Notes: generated from the letters alone by a model not told the origin. 64,000 nucleotides of DNA from Bacteroidota bacterium (GCA_017860345.1 JAFNAV010000006.1:1-64000), one strand, 5' to 3'. Counted from the stretch's first letter, positions 1-9,422 are shown. Translations and numbers: made by a program.

Positions 1-37
1 CCGTGCATATCAATTAAATCAGCTATATCCGCGTTTC
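1..37 (-). repeat. Truncated copy of a dispersed repeat arm
   Basis: Read on the minus strand this begins GAAACGCGGATATAGC and matches, with a handful of mismatches, the arm beginning at 5151 and the inverted arm ending near 5371. It lies just past the 3' end of proS and is cut by the window edge, so its full length is unknown. Confidence 0.6.
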
Positions 38-55
38 AATTTTTGACCTCCATCA

Positions 56-1528
56 TCAATAAGCCCTGGCAAACACAACTCTTTGAGCCGAAGGCTTGCC
101 GGTGACCATACATACACCCGGAGTGGTATCGCCATCTATGGGTATACAGCGGATGGTTGCTTTGGTATCGTCTTTGATTTTTTCTTCTGTTTCGGGGGTG
201 CCGTCCCAGTGACAAAGCAGGAATCCGCCTTTTTCTATCTCTACTTTAAATTCGTCGTAGGAGTTTACTTCGCGGGTAACCGAGGTACGGTAATCGTATG
301 CCTTTTTAAATATATTGTTCTGAATTTCCTGCAGTAAACCGGCAATATAGTTTTCTATTCCTTCGATGGAAACGGTTTCTTTCGTAAGGGTGTCGCGGCG
401 AGCTACTTCTACAGTGCCGTTTTCAAGGTCGCGAGCGCCCAATGCCAAACGTACAGGCACACCTTTCAGTTCGTATTCGGCAAACTTCCATCCTGGTTTT
501 TTGGTGTCGTTATTGTCAAATTTTACGCTAATGCCGGCGGCTTTTAGTTTGGGCAAAATCTCGTCCACTTTAGTGCTGATAGCAGCCAGTTGTTCCTCGT
601 TTTTGTAAATAGGAACAATTACTACCTGAAAAGGAGCCAGGTTGGGAGGAAGCACTAATCCGTTATCGTCGGAATGTGTCATGATAAGGGCACCCATCAA
701 ACGGGTAGAAACCCCCCAGGAGGTAGCCCATACATAATCCTGCTGATTGTTTTTGTCTACAAAAGTTACATCAAAAGCTTTAGCAAAATTCTGTCCAAGG
801 AAGTGCGAAGTTCCGGCCTGCAATGCTTTACCATCCTGCATCAAAGCTTCAATACAGAAGGTTTCTATAGCGCCGGCAAAACGTTCGTTGGCCGATTTGA
901 TACCTTTGAGTACCGGCATAGCCATAAAACGTTCGGCAAAGTCGGCGTAAACTTCCAGCATTTTACGTGCTTCTACAAGTGCTTCGGCTTCGGTGGCATG
1001 CGCTGTATGTCCTTCCTGCCACAAAAACTCGGCTGTACGCAGGAAAAGGCGCGTACGCATTTCCCAGCGAACCACATTGGCCCATTGGTTACACAATATG
1101 GGAAGGTCGCGATAGGACTGTATCCAGTTTTTGTATGTACTCCAGATAATGGTTTCGGAAGTAGGACGTACAATCAGTTCTTCTTCGAGTTTGGCCTCGG
1201 GGTCAACCACTACGCCTTTACCATCAGGACTGTTTTTGAGCCGGTAGTGCGTAACTACGGCACATTCTTTGGCAAAGCCTTCGACATGATTGGCTTCTTT
1301 ACTCAAAAACGATTTAGGAATAAATAATGGGAAATAGGCGTTAACATGCCCTGTTTCTTTAAACATACGATCCAGCTCAGCCTGCATCTTTTCCCAAATT
1401 GCATATCCGTAGGGTTTTATTACCATACATCCGCGAACGGCAGAGTTTTCAGCCAGATCCGCTTTAATCACCAAATCGTTATACCATTGCGAGTAATTTT
1501 CGCTACGTGAAGTAAGTTCTTTAGCCAT
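56..1528 (-). CDS. proS: Prolyl-tRNA synthetase, archaeal/eukaryote type
   Basis: Charges tRNA-Pro with proline in the cytoplasm. The 490-residue product has the class II core: the motif RPTSET at residues 121-126, the arginine-rich motif 2 (VVRWEMRTR) with [15 protein letters not shown] just after it, and the anticodon-binding and C-terminal domains ending in VFARAY. There is no bacterial-type editing insertion between motifs 2 and 3, which marks it as the shorter archaeal/eukaryote-like ProRS usual in Bacteroidota. Length is normal for that type. It is transcribed alone towards the window start; a TAnnTTTG -7 box lies about 40 nt upstream. Confidence 0.97.
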   Translation of the reverse strand: MAKELTSRSENYSQWYNDLVIKADLAENSAVRGCMVIKPYGYAIWEKMQAELDRMFKETGHVNAYFPLFIPKSFLSKEANHVEGFAKECAVVTHYRLKNSPDGKGVVVDPEAKLEEELIVRPTSETIIWSTYKNWIQSYRDLPILCNQWANVVRWEMRTRLFLRTAEFLWQEGHTAHATEAEALVEARKMLEVYADFAERFMAMPVLKGIKSANERFAGAIETFCIEALMQDGKALQAGTSHFLGQNFAKAFDVTFVDKNNQQDYVWATSWGVSTRLMGALIMTHSDDNGLVLPPNLAPFQVVIVPIYKNEEQLAAISTKVDEILPKLKAAGISVKFDNNDTKKPGWKFAEYELKGVPVRLALGARDLENGTVEVARRDTLTKETVSIEGIENYIAGLLQEIQNNIFKKAYDYRTSVTREVNSYDEFKVEIEKGGFLLCHWDGTPETEEKIKDDTKATIRCIPIDGDTTPGVCMVTGKPSAQRVVFARAY

Positions 1529-1567
1529 ATTTATTTAAACGTTATATCAGAATTTTTTTTCGGACTA

Positions 1568-1575
1568 CAAAGATA
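1568..1575 (-). promoter_or_regulatory. Putative -7 box for proS
   Basis: The minus strand reads TATCTTTG, matching the Bacteroidota -7 consensus TAnnTTTG, about 40 nt before the proS start. No clean TTTG -33 element is seen at the usual spacing. Confidence 0.5.
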
Positions 1576-1848
1576 ATCAAAACAAGTTTAATAATGAACA
1601 ATTGTTAGGATAACTATGTCTTAGTTTTGTGGTGTAACCGGATTTTTTGAGGAGTGAGAAGCGGGTAGGGTAAAAAGACTGTGTCTGGCAATTATGTTTG
1701 GAACATAATACAGCACTTACCGGCGCGAAAAAGGAGATTTCAGAAATAACGCGCTGCCGCCTTAGTAAGCGGGTCGATTTTCAATATTCTTTGTCGTGTT
1801 CTGATTTTTTTGTCTAAATTTGAACTCAAAATAAAAATATTTTAGTCA

Positions 1849-1902
1849 TGACAAAAATTCTATTTTGTCTATAATTCATGGATGTGAATAGTGATTCATG
1901 TG
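1849..1902 (+). repeat. 54-bp inverted-repeat partner of 5376-5429
   Basis: Begins TGACAAAAATTCTATTTTG and ends GAATAGTGATTCATGTG. The reverse complement of 5376-5429 matches it at 52 of 54 positions (mismatches at 1868 and 1880). It contains the small palindrome TGAATAGTGATTCA. The two copies point towards each other around three genes. Confidence 0.9.
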
Positions 1903-1974
1903 TTTTAAAATATGATATTGTTTTCTTTCTATTACTTAAGCTTGTAAATGCAATTTTTTAAACGAATTTAATTG

Positions 1975-2964
1975 ATGCAGAAAAATATAAGATGGGGCAT
2001 ACTTGGCACAGGCTGGATAGCGCGAAAGTTTGCCGACGCGCTGGCAGTGGCTCAGGGATGTGAATTGTATGCGGTGGGGTCGCGTAATGCGAAGCAAGCT
2101 TCGGACTTTGCTGCTGAATATAAGATACCCAAATCATATGGTTCGTATCTGGAACTGGTTAAGAATGCTGAGGTTGATGTTATTTATATAGCTACACCTC
2201 ATAACCTGCATTTTGATAATACTGTGCTGGCACTAAACCATGGCAAGCATGTGCTTTGCGAAAAACCCATCGGGGTAAATAAACGTGAAGCTGCCGAAAT
2301 GTACAGGATAGCCGCTGAAAAAGGCCTTTTTCTGATGGAAGCCATGTGGAGCAGGTTTTTACCTCATATTATTAAAACAAAAGAACTGATAGATGAGGGT
2401 GTTATTGGTGATATTACTTTGCTTACGGCTACGTTCTGTGTAAGATCCGAGCATGGGCCGGAGCACAGACATTATAACATTGATTTATGTGGCGGTACTA
2501 TTCTGGATATTGGTATCTACAACATCTTTTTATCACTTTTTTTATTGGGCAAGCCTGCCGGATTTACAGCATCGGCTACCTTGAGCAATCAGGGTATCGA
2601 TACGAATTGTAGTTATAACTTTACGTATCCCGACGGTAAAATGGCCGTTATGTATTCGTCGTTTTTGGCTAACCCGGATGTGGTAGCCGAAGTTCATGGT
2701 ACAAAAGGTAGTATTTCGTTGGAACATATGTGGTTTTGTCCCGGACGTGTAAGGCTGAAAACCAAGGATGGAGTGGAGACTGTGCTTAGCTTTGATGTGC
2801 GCGGTAACGGGTACGAACTCGAAGCGGAGGAAGTGGCTGAGTGCCTCCATGCGGGCAGGCTAACCAGCCGGTTGTGGACTCCCGATGATAGTTTGATGCT
2901 TGCCGGAATGATGGATGAAATACGTTTAACATGTGGGGTGGTTTATCCGGCTCATGATTTTTGA
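1975..2964 (+). CDS. Gfo/Idh/MocA family oxidoreductase
   Basis: A predicted NAD(P)-dependent sugar or dihydrodiol dehydrogenase of 329 residues. The N-terminal Rossmann fold shows the nucleotide-binding GILGTGWIA motif at residues 8-16, and the family signature CEKPIG appears near residue 95-100. The C-terminal alpha/beta domain has the family's usual length. I chose the ATG at 1975 over the TTG one codon upstream. It is followed 38 bp later by the lactonase-fold gene on the same strand, a possible two-gene unit for oxidising sugars or polyols. The substrate cannot be deduced from sequence. Confidence 0.88.
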   Translation: MQKNIRWGILGTGWIARKFADALAVAQGCELYAVGSRNAKQASDFAAEYKIPKSYGSYLELVKNAEVDVIYIATPHNLHFDNTVLALNHGKHVLCEKPIGVNKREAAEMYRIAAEKGLFLMEAMWSRFLPHIIKTKELIDEGVIGDITLLTATFCVRSEHGPEHRHYNIDLCGGTILDIGIYNIFLSLFLLGKPAGFTASATLSNQGIDTNCSYNFTYPDGKMAVMYSSFLANPDVVAEVHGTKGSISLEHMWFCPGRVRLKTKDGVETVLSFDVRGNGYELEAEEVAECLHAGRLTSRLWTPDDSLMLAGMMDEIRLTCGVVYPAHDF

Positions 2965-3002
2965 AAAACAATTTTTTATAAACAGATTTATTGATAAAGA
3001 TA

Positions 3003-4106
3003 ATGAATAAAACAATGTTATTGGTAGCTGCGATAGTGTTATCGGGCGGTATTTTGAAAGCCGACAATGCCTATCGTTTTTTGGTTGGAACTTATACTTC
3101 CGGCACTTCAAGTCAGGGAATTTATTCGCTCGGTATAGATATGGGCACTGGAAAAACAGATATAAAGGTTGCCACTACCGATGCTCAGGATCCAAGTTAT
3201 CTGGCTCTGACGCCCGACAAGAAATTCGCTTACTCCATTAGCGAAAGGGGTGAGAATAATACTTTGAGCGCCTATGCTTTCGCGTCGGAATCAGGGAAAC
3301 TGACTTTGATAAACACCGTGTATGCAGGGGGAGAAGCGCCCTGTTATGTAGCGGTGAGCGCAAATCATGCTTTTTGTGCCAATTACTTGGGCGGTAGCTT
3401 GAGTGCTTTTGCACGCAAAGCTGATGGTGCTTTATCCGACACTGTTCAGGTGATCCGTCATACGGGCAGCAGCATAGATCCTGAGCGACAAACGAAGCCT
3501 TATGTACATCAGGTGATGCTCGCACCCGATGGACGCTTCCTGCTTGTGAATGATTTGGGTACAGATTATGTAACCAGCTATGCCTATAACCCGAATACAG
3601 AAAAAGCCCCACTTCAATTATACAACAGGATAAAACTGAAAAACGGAAGTGGCCCCCGGCATCTGACTTTTAGTAAAGACGGTAAGTATGTATACGTGTT
3701 GCAGGAGATTGATGGCAGCTTAAGTACGCTTTCGTATAAAAAAGGGAAACTGAAGCTGCTGGCGGTAACTACGGTTATACGCAACAGCACTGCAACGGCT
3801 GGAGCTGCGGATATACATATTTCGCCCGATGGTAAATTTCTTTATGCTACCAATCGGGGTACAGCCAATGATATAAGCTGTTTTTCAATAGGTAGAAAGG
3901 GCAAGCTCAGTTTTGTAGAGCAGGTATCGGTACAGGGTGTGGGTCCGCGCAATTTTACGGTTACGGCCGACGGAAAATACATTCTTGTAGGCAATCAGCG
4001 AACCAACCAGATTGTGGTTTTCGGCAGAGATGAAACCACCGGTAAGCTTAAAGACACAGGTTTTCGCGCAGATATTCCTGCACCGGTTTGTCTTGTAGAA
4101 TATTGA
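3003..4106 (+). CDS. Secreted lactonase, seven-bladed beta-propeller family
   Basis: A 367-residue protein of the 6-phosphogluconolactonase-like (YbhE/Pgl) beta-propeller family. An N-terminal signal peptide (MNKTMLLVAAIVLSGGILKA) suggests export, unlike cytoplasmic Pgl, so a role in the pentose phosphate pathway is doubtful. Repeated propeller-strand motifs of the type SPDGKFLYATNRG and FSKDGKYVYVLQE recur along the chain, and the C-terminal GPRNFTVTADGKYILVGNQ block is typical. The start is ATG 3003; a TTG four codons upstream would weaken the signal peptide. Substrate is unknown. It sits behind the Gfo/Idh/MocA gene and converges on the ZIP transporter. Confidence 0.85.
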   Translation: MNKTMLLVAAIVLSGGILKADNAYRFLVGTYTSGTSSQGIYSLGIDMGTGKTDIKVATTDAQDPSYLALTPDKKFAYSISERGENNTLSAYAFASESGKLTLINTVYAGGEAPCYVAVSANHAFCANYLGGSLSAFARKADGALSDTVQVIRHTGSSIDPERQTKPYVHQVMLAPDGRFLLVNDLGTDYVTSYAYNPNTEKAPLQLYNRIKLKNGSGPRHLTFSKDGKYVYVLQEIDGSLSTLSYKKGKLKLLAVTTVIRNSTATAGAADIHISPDGKFLYATNRGTANDISCFSIGRKGKLSFVEQVSVQGVGPRNFTVTADGKYILVGNQRTNQIVVFGRDETTGKLKDTGFRADIPAPVCLVEY

Positions 4107-4133
4107 TTTTTCTCAGGTAAACCGAAATTGCAA

Positions 4134-4886
4134 TTAATGGGCGTGATGCTGTGTGGATAAGAAAATTACAAACACCCCGAGAAGTATAAGCAGAAACTGA
4201 ATGACCGATTCTTTCGGTTTGGTTTCCTTGTGCATTTCCGGTATAAGGTCGGCCATGGCAATATACAGAAAACTGGCGGCTGCGATAGCAATGGTGTAGG
4301 GGATAACTGCCTGCACATAATCGAGCAAAAAATAAGCGGCTATACCAGCTGCCAGCGAACTACTTCCGGAAAGCAGGTTATAAAACATTGCTTTTTTACG
4401 AGAGTAACCACTTTTGATAAGAATGCCAAAATCACCAAGTTCCTGAGGTATTTCGTGCAGAATCACAGAAATAGTGACAAACACTCCGAGTTCTACAGAA
4501 CTTAAAAACGATGCGGCTATCACCACGCCATCAATGGCATTGTGAAAAGCATCACCTATGATAATCATGGGAGCTGCTGCATGATTTTGACGTTCGCAGT
4601 CTTTATTATGGCAGGTGCGCCAGAGGATAATTTTTTCAAGAACAAAAAAAAGTAAAATACCAATCAGTACCCAGATTAATGCAGTGTGTGTGCCGATTGT
4701 TTCGGTAGCTTCGGGAATGAGTCCGAGCAATGCAGAGCCAAGCAAAGTACCTCCAGCCAGATAAAGCAGATAACCGGAGATTTTTTCCAACCATTTATTA
4801 TTCAGCAGCAACAAACTTCCGCTTAATAGTACGCTGCCCACACTGGCTGCTGTAAGGGCTATTATTGTATATATAAGTACGATCAT
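4134..4886 (-). CDS. ZIP family divalent metal transporter
   Basis: An integral inner-membrane protein of 250 residues with about eight hydrophobic segments. The two metal-binding helices are clear: HNAIDGVVIAASF (TM4 type) and HEIPQELGDFGIL (TM5 type), with the HNxxD and HExPxExGD signatures. It probably imports zinc or another divalent cation. The cytoplasmic loop contains a short CHNKDCERQNH stretch that could bind metal, and the C-terminus ends QHHAH. It converges on the lactonase gene with only 27 bp between, and no clear terminator is visible there. Confidence 0.93.
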   Translation of the reverse strand: MIVLIYTIIALTAASVGSVLLSGSLLLLNNKWLEKISGYLLYLAGGTLLGSALLGLIPEATETIGTHTALIWVLIGILLFFVLEKIILWRTCHNKDCERQNHAAAPMIIIGDAFHNAIDGVVIAASFLSSVELGVFVTISVILHEIPQELGDFGILIKSGYSRKKAMFYNLLSGSSSLAAGIAAYFLLDYVQAVIPYTIAIAAASFLYIAMADLIPEMHKETKPKESVIQFLLILLGVFVIFLSTQHHAH

Positions 4887-5445
4887 ATTTTTGTTTTTGT
4901 ATTGAGGTGTTTTTTTAGGGGGATTTAATAAACGGCTTCATTTAAACGGTATTTTATGTATAAGGTTCATTTTGCCGCCTTTTTTCTGTAAAAAAAAACA
5001 GATATTCTTTTTTGCAAAGTTATGCAATGAAGGCGTAATACACAAATTTTTATCAGAAGCTCTTTACTGTATCTTCAATTTGTAGTGACATCTAAATGTA
5101 ATTTCCAACCATTTTTTGTATAATAATCTTAAGTACATGACAAAAAAATAGAAACGCGAATGTAGCGGATTTAACTGATATGCACTGATTTATTGTAGAA
5201 ATAAAACGGATTTTAATTCTGATTTATTTACTACGTAAATGACGGATTAGTGCTCGCAGTTGAAAATCAGTCGACTTCACTTGTGAAGTCTAAAATCTGT
5301 AATGTAATCCGTGTTAGAATAACTTTTGAGTTTACAGCGAAAATCTGTTTAATCCGCTATATCCGCGTTTCTATTCACATGAATCACTATTCACATCGAT
5401 GAATTATAGGCAAAATAGAATTTTTGTCAACTCCTAAAATAATAA
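4887..5445. other. Gene-free region holding a palindromic repeat element
   Basis: About 560 bases between the ZIP gene and the flippase. The first 250 bases are A+T-rich leader of the ZIP gene with no clear signal. The rest is the 292-bp element described at 5138-5429. No open frame here looks coding. Confidence 0.7.
5138..5429. repeat. MITE-like palindromic element
   Basis: The ends are inverted: TGACAAAAA at 5138-5146 and TTTTTGTCA at 5421-5429. Inside are longer inverted arms, GAAACGCGAATGTAGCGGAT from 5151 against its imperfect reverse complement ending at 5371, and a perfect central hairpin GACTTCAC-TT-GTGAAGTC at 5273-5290. The right 54 bp recur in inverted orientation at 1849-1902, and the arm recurs at 1-37. 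There is no transposase gene, so if it moved it did so in trans. Confidence 0.65.
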
Positions 5446-6699
5446 TCAGAGCATTTTCTTCTTTTTGACAATCAGGTAGCAAAATATAATTTCGCATAAC
5501 CCTGAAAAACTCAGCGATAATGCCACCATACGAATGTCGGAAAAGATAAATACAAACGGTAGGCACAGGGCTAAAAAAGCTGTGAGCGCAATAATCTGAT
5601 TCAGCGTAACATAGTAGTATTTTTGGTGAGGAACAAACACGTAGTTGATATAGCTCTCTGAGATAAGCCATGCAATTATTGTAAAACTAAGTATAAGCGA
5701 TATTGGATAGGCGCCTGTCATCTGGCTTCCACCAAGCACTAAAATTATCCAGTAACCAAACACTGCAATAAATACCATCACTGCCAATCCGATAAAGATT
5801 TGATACTTCAGGATTTTTTTTACGATGGAACTTTGCGGGTTTTCAATCATTTTTGGAAACAGAGCAGGATTTATGCTTTTGGTAAGCATATTGGGTATAC
5901 TTACCAGTTTATTGGCTAAATCGTACAGGGCAACCTGACTCATGCCGAAGAATGATCCAATGATAAGGGTAACGCTTTCGCTTTTTAGGGTGTCAATAAT
6001 CGAAGTCCAGAAAAAGGGCATGGCTTCTTTAAAGAAAACGTATGTTTTGATTGGCGATACCAGTCGAATGCGAATACCTTCGGTGCGAATTAAGTAAGTG
6101 AAAAGCAAAAAAGCTGCCGATACAAAGGTGACGGAGTTTATCAGGGAATAAACGTGGCAGTCGTCGGGCGATTTTACGAGGATAAATATAAAAGGAACCG
6201 AGAGAATGCGCATAGCCAGTTGTATATAAGTCACTATTTTCATTTTCTGTATACCCTGAAAATACCAGAGTGGAAAAATAATTTCGCTCAGTACGCGGAT
6301 ATAAGCAAACCCGAATACCAATTGATTGGCTTTCAGAAATGGAACTTTGTTGAGAAGAATAACGAAAATAATTGTGCTGACAACTCCCAGATAAAACTTA
6401 GCACTGGTAATTTCGGAGAGAACCCTGCTTTTTGTTTCACTGTCGGTTTTATTGAGCGAGATATATTTCAGACCGGGCAGATTGAACCCGAAACTAATAA
6501 ACGTAACAAAATACATGGTAACTGACACTGCAAACACATATAATCCGTAGCTTTCGCTCCCCATTACCCGTATCAGATAGGGATAAATAATCAAGCCGAA
6601 GGCCGAACTGATAATTTGCAACGCAATCATAAAAAAGTAGTTTTCGGCTACTTTTTTGTTTCTGCTAATTACGGATTTTATTTTTTCTGAAAAACTCAT
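5446..6699 (-). CDS. Polysaccharide flippase (Wzx/MATE-like)
   Basis: A 417-residue polytopic membrane protein of the polysaccharide-transport (Polysacc_synt) family, with about 12 predicted hydrophobic segments and an early SSAFGLIIYPYLIRVMGSESYG block that is characteristic of Wzx-like O-antigen and capsule flippases. It should move undecaprenyl-linked repeat units across the inner membrane. It is the last of three genes read on the minus strand (FemAB-like, glycosyltransferase, flippase) with a 4-bp gap to the gene upstream, so the three are almost certainly co-transcribed. A wzy polymerase is not seen in the window. Confidence 0.88.
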   Translation of the reverse strand: MSFSEKIKSVISRNKKVAENYFFMIALQIISSAFGLIIYPYLIRVMGSESYGLYVFAVSVTMYFVTFISFGFNLPGLKYISLNKTDSETKSRVLSEITSAKFYLGVVSTIIFVILLNKVPFLKANQLVFGFAYIRVLSEIIFPLWYFQGIQKMKIVTYIQLAMRILSVPFIFILVKSPDDCHVYSLINSVTFVSAAFLLFTYLIRTEGIRIRLVSPIKTYVFFKEAMPFFWTSIIDTLKSESVTLIIGSFFGMSQVALYDLANKLVSIPNMLTKSINPALFPKMIENPQSSIVKKILKYQIFIGLAVMVFIAVFGYWIILVLGGSQMTGAYPISLILSFTIIAWLISESYINYVFVPHQKYYYVTLNQIIALTAFLALCLPFVFIFSDIRMVALSLSFSGLCEIIFCYLIVKKKKML

Positions 6700-6703
6700 T
6701 GTA

Positions 6704-7864
6704 TCAGCAGGATTTGAAAAGTATGTGGTTGTAAATATCCGTTAGTTTCCGGCCTACAGCATCGTAAGAATACATTTCACCGGCTTTTTCCGAAATTTCG
6801 CCGGAGTTATAGTTTTCGCTGTTATCAAGCATATAATTTATGGCCTTGTATAATGCAGCCTCGTCGCCCCGCGAAATCAACAAACCATTGGAGTTGTTGA
6901 TATGTTCGGAAATACCACCCACATTCGTAGATATAACGGGTTTTCCGCAAACCAGACTCTCGGAAATTACCACGGGAATGTTTTCGTAGTTGGAGAACAA
7001 CACCACAAAGCTGCAATGCCTGTAAAAATTGGCCAATTCCTTTCCCTGAAGCATGCCAGTGAAAACAAGTTTATCCTCGTTGAGTCCGAGTGTAAGAGCC
7101 TTTTCACGTATCAAATCAAAATCTCTTCCGGTACCAATCAGGTAAAAACAAAAATCGTTAAGTACCCCGCTTAATTTGTGTATGGTGTTGAGTATGCCGG
7201 TCAGGTTTTTCTGGTCGTCGTCGAAACAGCTTACATGGAGTATCATTTTTTTATCGCTCACATTTGTTTTGTTACCAGCCCCAAAGAAATCATCTACTAC
7301 ATTGTTGATTACTATATAATTGTCGTTTTCTAAGCCGTGGCTTTTCATGCAATTTTCTAAATGGCTGGTAACCGGCATAATAGCTCCGGCCTTGCGAGCT
7401 ACAACTTTAGTAATCAGCAGATGTAGTTTGTTGCTAAAAGTATCTGGCCTGAAATAACGGGTCCAGTGTTCAATAACCACATAGGGTACTTTGTATACGA
7501 GTTTGTAAATCAGAGCAATTACAGCAGTGCGCGTAAATACGTTAGCCTGTACGATATTGGGTTTGCCCCACTGGCGATGTAAAAAAGTAAAGCCTCGCAG
7601 GTAGGCATTTAAGTATTTACAGGCTCTTTTTACCTTATTCTTTTCGGTTTTTTTTCCGGGATAATAAACAATAGCTTCATAGAAATTGCCGTTTTTGTTT
7701 GCTACAATTTCCGTTTTATCAATATTTTCATCCATAACCACATAGAGCGCAGCAACTTCTTCGGCAAATCTGCTTACAGCTTCTGCGTGTTTCCGAACAA
7801 ACAAACCGTACATCGGATCGTTGCGGTGAGGATACCAGGCCGATAAAAATAAAACTTTCAGCAT
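6704..7864 (-). CDS. Glycosyltransferase family 4
   Basis: A 386-residue GT-B fold transferase. The N-terminal half opens with MLKVLFLSAWYPHRNDPMYG, typical of the acceptor domain, and the C-terminal half has the donor-binding domain with ENIPVVISESLVCGKPVIST, the E-x7-E region of GT4 enzymes. It probably adds a sugar to a lipid-linked surface polysaccharide. It lies 4 bp before the flippase and 6 bp after the FemAB-like gene. Donor and acceptor sugars cannot be told. Confidence 0.88.
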   Translation of the reverse strand: MLKVLFLSAWYPHRNDPMYGLFVRKHAEAVSRFAEEVAALYVVMDENIDKTEIVANKNGNFYEAIVYYPGKKTEKNKVKRACKYLNAYLRGFTFLHRQWGKPNIVQANVFTRTAVIALIYKLVYKVPYVVIEHWTRYFRPDTFSNKLHLLITKVVARKAGAIMPVTSHLENCMKSHGLENDNYIVINNVVDDFFGAGNKTNVSDKKMILHVSCFDDDQKNLTGILNTIHKLSGVLNDFCFYLIGTGRDFDLIREKALTLGLNEDKLVFTGMLQGKELANFYRHCSFVVLFSNYENIPVVISESLVCGKPVISTNVGGISEHINNSNGLLISRGDEAALYKAINYMLDNSENYNSGEISEKAGEMYSYDAVGRKLTDIYNHILFKSC

Positions 7865-7870
7865 ATATAA

Positions 7871-8755
7871 TTAAAATTTACCTACCAGAAATGAAGGACG
7901 GAAACGTTTCAGATTATAATAAGGCCTGTATTGGGCGCCAAAACCACGATAAAACCGGGCTACACCTTCTATACGCGAGCCTTCAAAATCCAGAATTTGA
8001 GCGCTGCCGGCATGTACACTTATCAGATTGTTGATGAGTTTGAACATGGCGCTTTTGTTTTTTCCTTCCCGGCTCGATGCGGCCATCAGGTAAATCAGGC
8101 GGTTGCCACATGTGAACAAGCAAACCGATGCAACAATATTGTTCTCGCTGTTGTATACGGCCGGCAACTGAACAGATTGCTTTTCGGTCATTGTTACGAG
8201 TAAATCCCGCAATAATTTTTCCACCTCTTCAGTCAGATTCTTCGTTTTAGCGTAGAACAACACAAAGTCATCAATGCTGATATTCTCAACAAGCGTCAGT
8301 TGATTTTTATTCGCTTTCTCAATGTTGCGGAGGGTGTTTTTTGTAAACCCGGAAGCTAATTGCTCATAATCTTGCTGCAAATTAAGAATATAGTTTGGCC
8401 GCTCCATAATTCTTTTGTCTACAAGGCGGTTTTTTTCATTCAGGTTAAATTCATAGCTCAGATAAGGTATTTTCTGAACAAAACGTTCAACAATTGCATC
8501 GTCGATATCCGAGGCAGAGAATATTCCCAACTGCTGCGTAAAGTAGGGTTGCACGATGTAACTGATACCAAGTTTTTGCTTTACCGTCAGAGGCATAACA
8601 TACTCATAACCATCGCTGATGAGCGCTTCCCATCCGGGCGAAACCACATCGAGAAACCACGAAAAGGCGTAACCTAAATTGGTCTCCGAGCGCAAAACAG
8701 CTTTATCCCACAGTTTGAAATCTATATCGGTATGCTTAAAATGCTTAATCTGCAT
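7871..8755 (-). CDS. FemAB/GNAT-like acyltransferase
   Basis: A 294-residue protein resembling the FemAB/peptidoglycan-bridge group of double-GNAT proteins often found in polysaccharide loci. Near residues 220-260 it has LIYLMAASSREGKNKSAMFK and further on DFEGSRIEGVARFYRGFGA, the 'G..FK..FG' pattern of this family. The frame is open further upstream, but that extension would overlap the divergent bactofilin gene and is low-complexity. The ATG at 8755 (MQIKHFKH) starts the conserved sequence, so I use it. It is the first gene of the flippase unit. Exact substrate unknown; an amino-acyl or acyl transfer to a surface glycan is an inference. Confidence 0.7.
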   Translation of the reverse strand: MQIKHFKHTDIDFKLWDKAVLRSETNLGYAFSWFLDVVSPGWEALISDGYEYVMPLTVKQKLGISYIVQPYFTQQLGIFSASDIDDAIVERFVQKIPYLSYEFNLNEKNRLVDKRIMERPNYILNLQQDYEQLASGFTKNTLRNIEKANKNQLTLVENISIDDFVLFYAKTKNLTEEVEKLLRDLLVTMTEKQSVQLPAVYNSENNIVASVCLFTCGNRLIYLMAASSREGKNKSAMFKLINNLISVHAGSAQILDFEGSRIEGVARFYRGFGAQYRPYYNLKRFRPSFLVGKF

Positions 8756-8889
8756 AAATCCTGACTTATTGAAAACATAGCAAAAGTAACTTTTTTTTGC
8801 AAAAAATACAGTCTTTGAGCCTGAATTGTTCGGCTTAATGATAAAATAAACGCATGTTTTGATGATTTGTGATATTTTCAAATAATTAA

Positions 8890-8921
8890 TTTGTTTATTT
8901 ACAAAGAATGCAGTAATTTTG
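8890..8921 (+). promoter_or_regulatory. Promoter of the bactofilin gene
   Basis: TTTG at 8890-8893, a 20-nt spacer, and TAATTTTG at 8914-8921 match the Bacteroidota -33/-7 promoter. The start codon at 8944 follows an A-rich leader of about 16 nt. Confidence 0.7.
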
Positions 8922-8943
8922 GTCATCAAAAAAAAATAATCAC

Positions 8944-9309
8944 ATGGCAAAGGAAGTTGTGTATAACTCGGGTGCAACCTATAACGCCCTTACTAATGGA
9001 AGTAAAATTGTTGGAAAAATCATTGCCGACAGCGATTTCAGGATTGATGGGGAAGTAGAAGGCGATATTATCTGTAACGGTAAAGTGGTAATTGGCCCTA
9101 ATGGAGTGCTGAAAGGAACTATCTCCTGTACAAACGCCGAAATTGTAGGACGTGTAGTTGGTGATATTGTGGTTTCGGAATCGCTAACGCTGAAAGGTAC
9201 AGCCAATATTGAGGGCGAAGTTAAAACCCGTATATTGATTATTGAGCCCAATGCAATATTTAACGGCACTTGTTCCATGCGGGATACGGTAAAAGTTGAT
9301 AACGTATAA
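8944..9309 (+). CDS. Bactofilin family cytoskeletal protein
   Basis: A 121-residue polymer-forming protein. The central right-handed beta-helix is plain from its repeating six-residue turns (GEVEGDIICNGKVVIGPNGV, then AEIVGRVVGDIVVSESL). Short polar tails flank the helix, as in the family. Bactofilins self-assemble without nucleotide into filaments at the inner membrane and help place cell-wall or surface-structure enzymes. It is divergent from the polysaccharide operon and has its own strong promoter. No peptidase partner (LmdC/M23 type) is next to it. Confidence 0.93.
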   Translation: MAKEVVYNSGATYNALTNGSKIVGKIIADSDFRIDGEVEGDIICNGKVVIGPNGVLKGTISCTNAEIVGRVVGDIVVSESLTLKGTANIEGEVKTRILIIEPNAIFNGTCSMRDTVKVDNV

Positions 9310-9422
9310 CTATTTGCTGTTTCAGGTGTTATAAAATAAATGTAACGTTGAAGTTTGTTTGCTTCGACGTTTTTTTGTTTTCCCTGTTTTTTAAAAATAA
9401 TAATTGTTTAAACAAACAGTAT

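Larger units (their letters stand above)
1529..1974. other. Intergenic region between divergent proS and oxidoreductase
   Basis: About 445 bases without a convincing gene. It holds the proS -7 box (1568-1575) and the 54-bp repeat at 1849-1902. The stretch 1720-1800 is richer in G+C than its surroundings, with short GGCGCG/CGCGC complementarity, but I find no tRNA, conserved RNA or coding signal there. Confidence 0.6.

Noticed and set aside
674-1327. A 217-codon open frame antisense to proS
   Set aside because: It lies wholly within proS on the other strand, has no family resemblance, and its length is explained by the codon use of the real gene.
1720-1800. Possible small RNA in the G+C-richer stretch after proS
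   Set aside because: The complementarity is short and bulged, with no terminator or promoter in the right place.
5135-5382. ACATGA on both sides of the inner palindrome as a target-site duplication
   Set aside because: Six bases, and the distance to the inverted arms differs on the two sides, so chance is a sufficient explanation.
8756-8977. Upstream extension of the FemAB-like gene by 74 codons
   Set aside because: It would run over the bactofilin promoter and start, and its residues are low-complexity and unlike the family.
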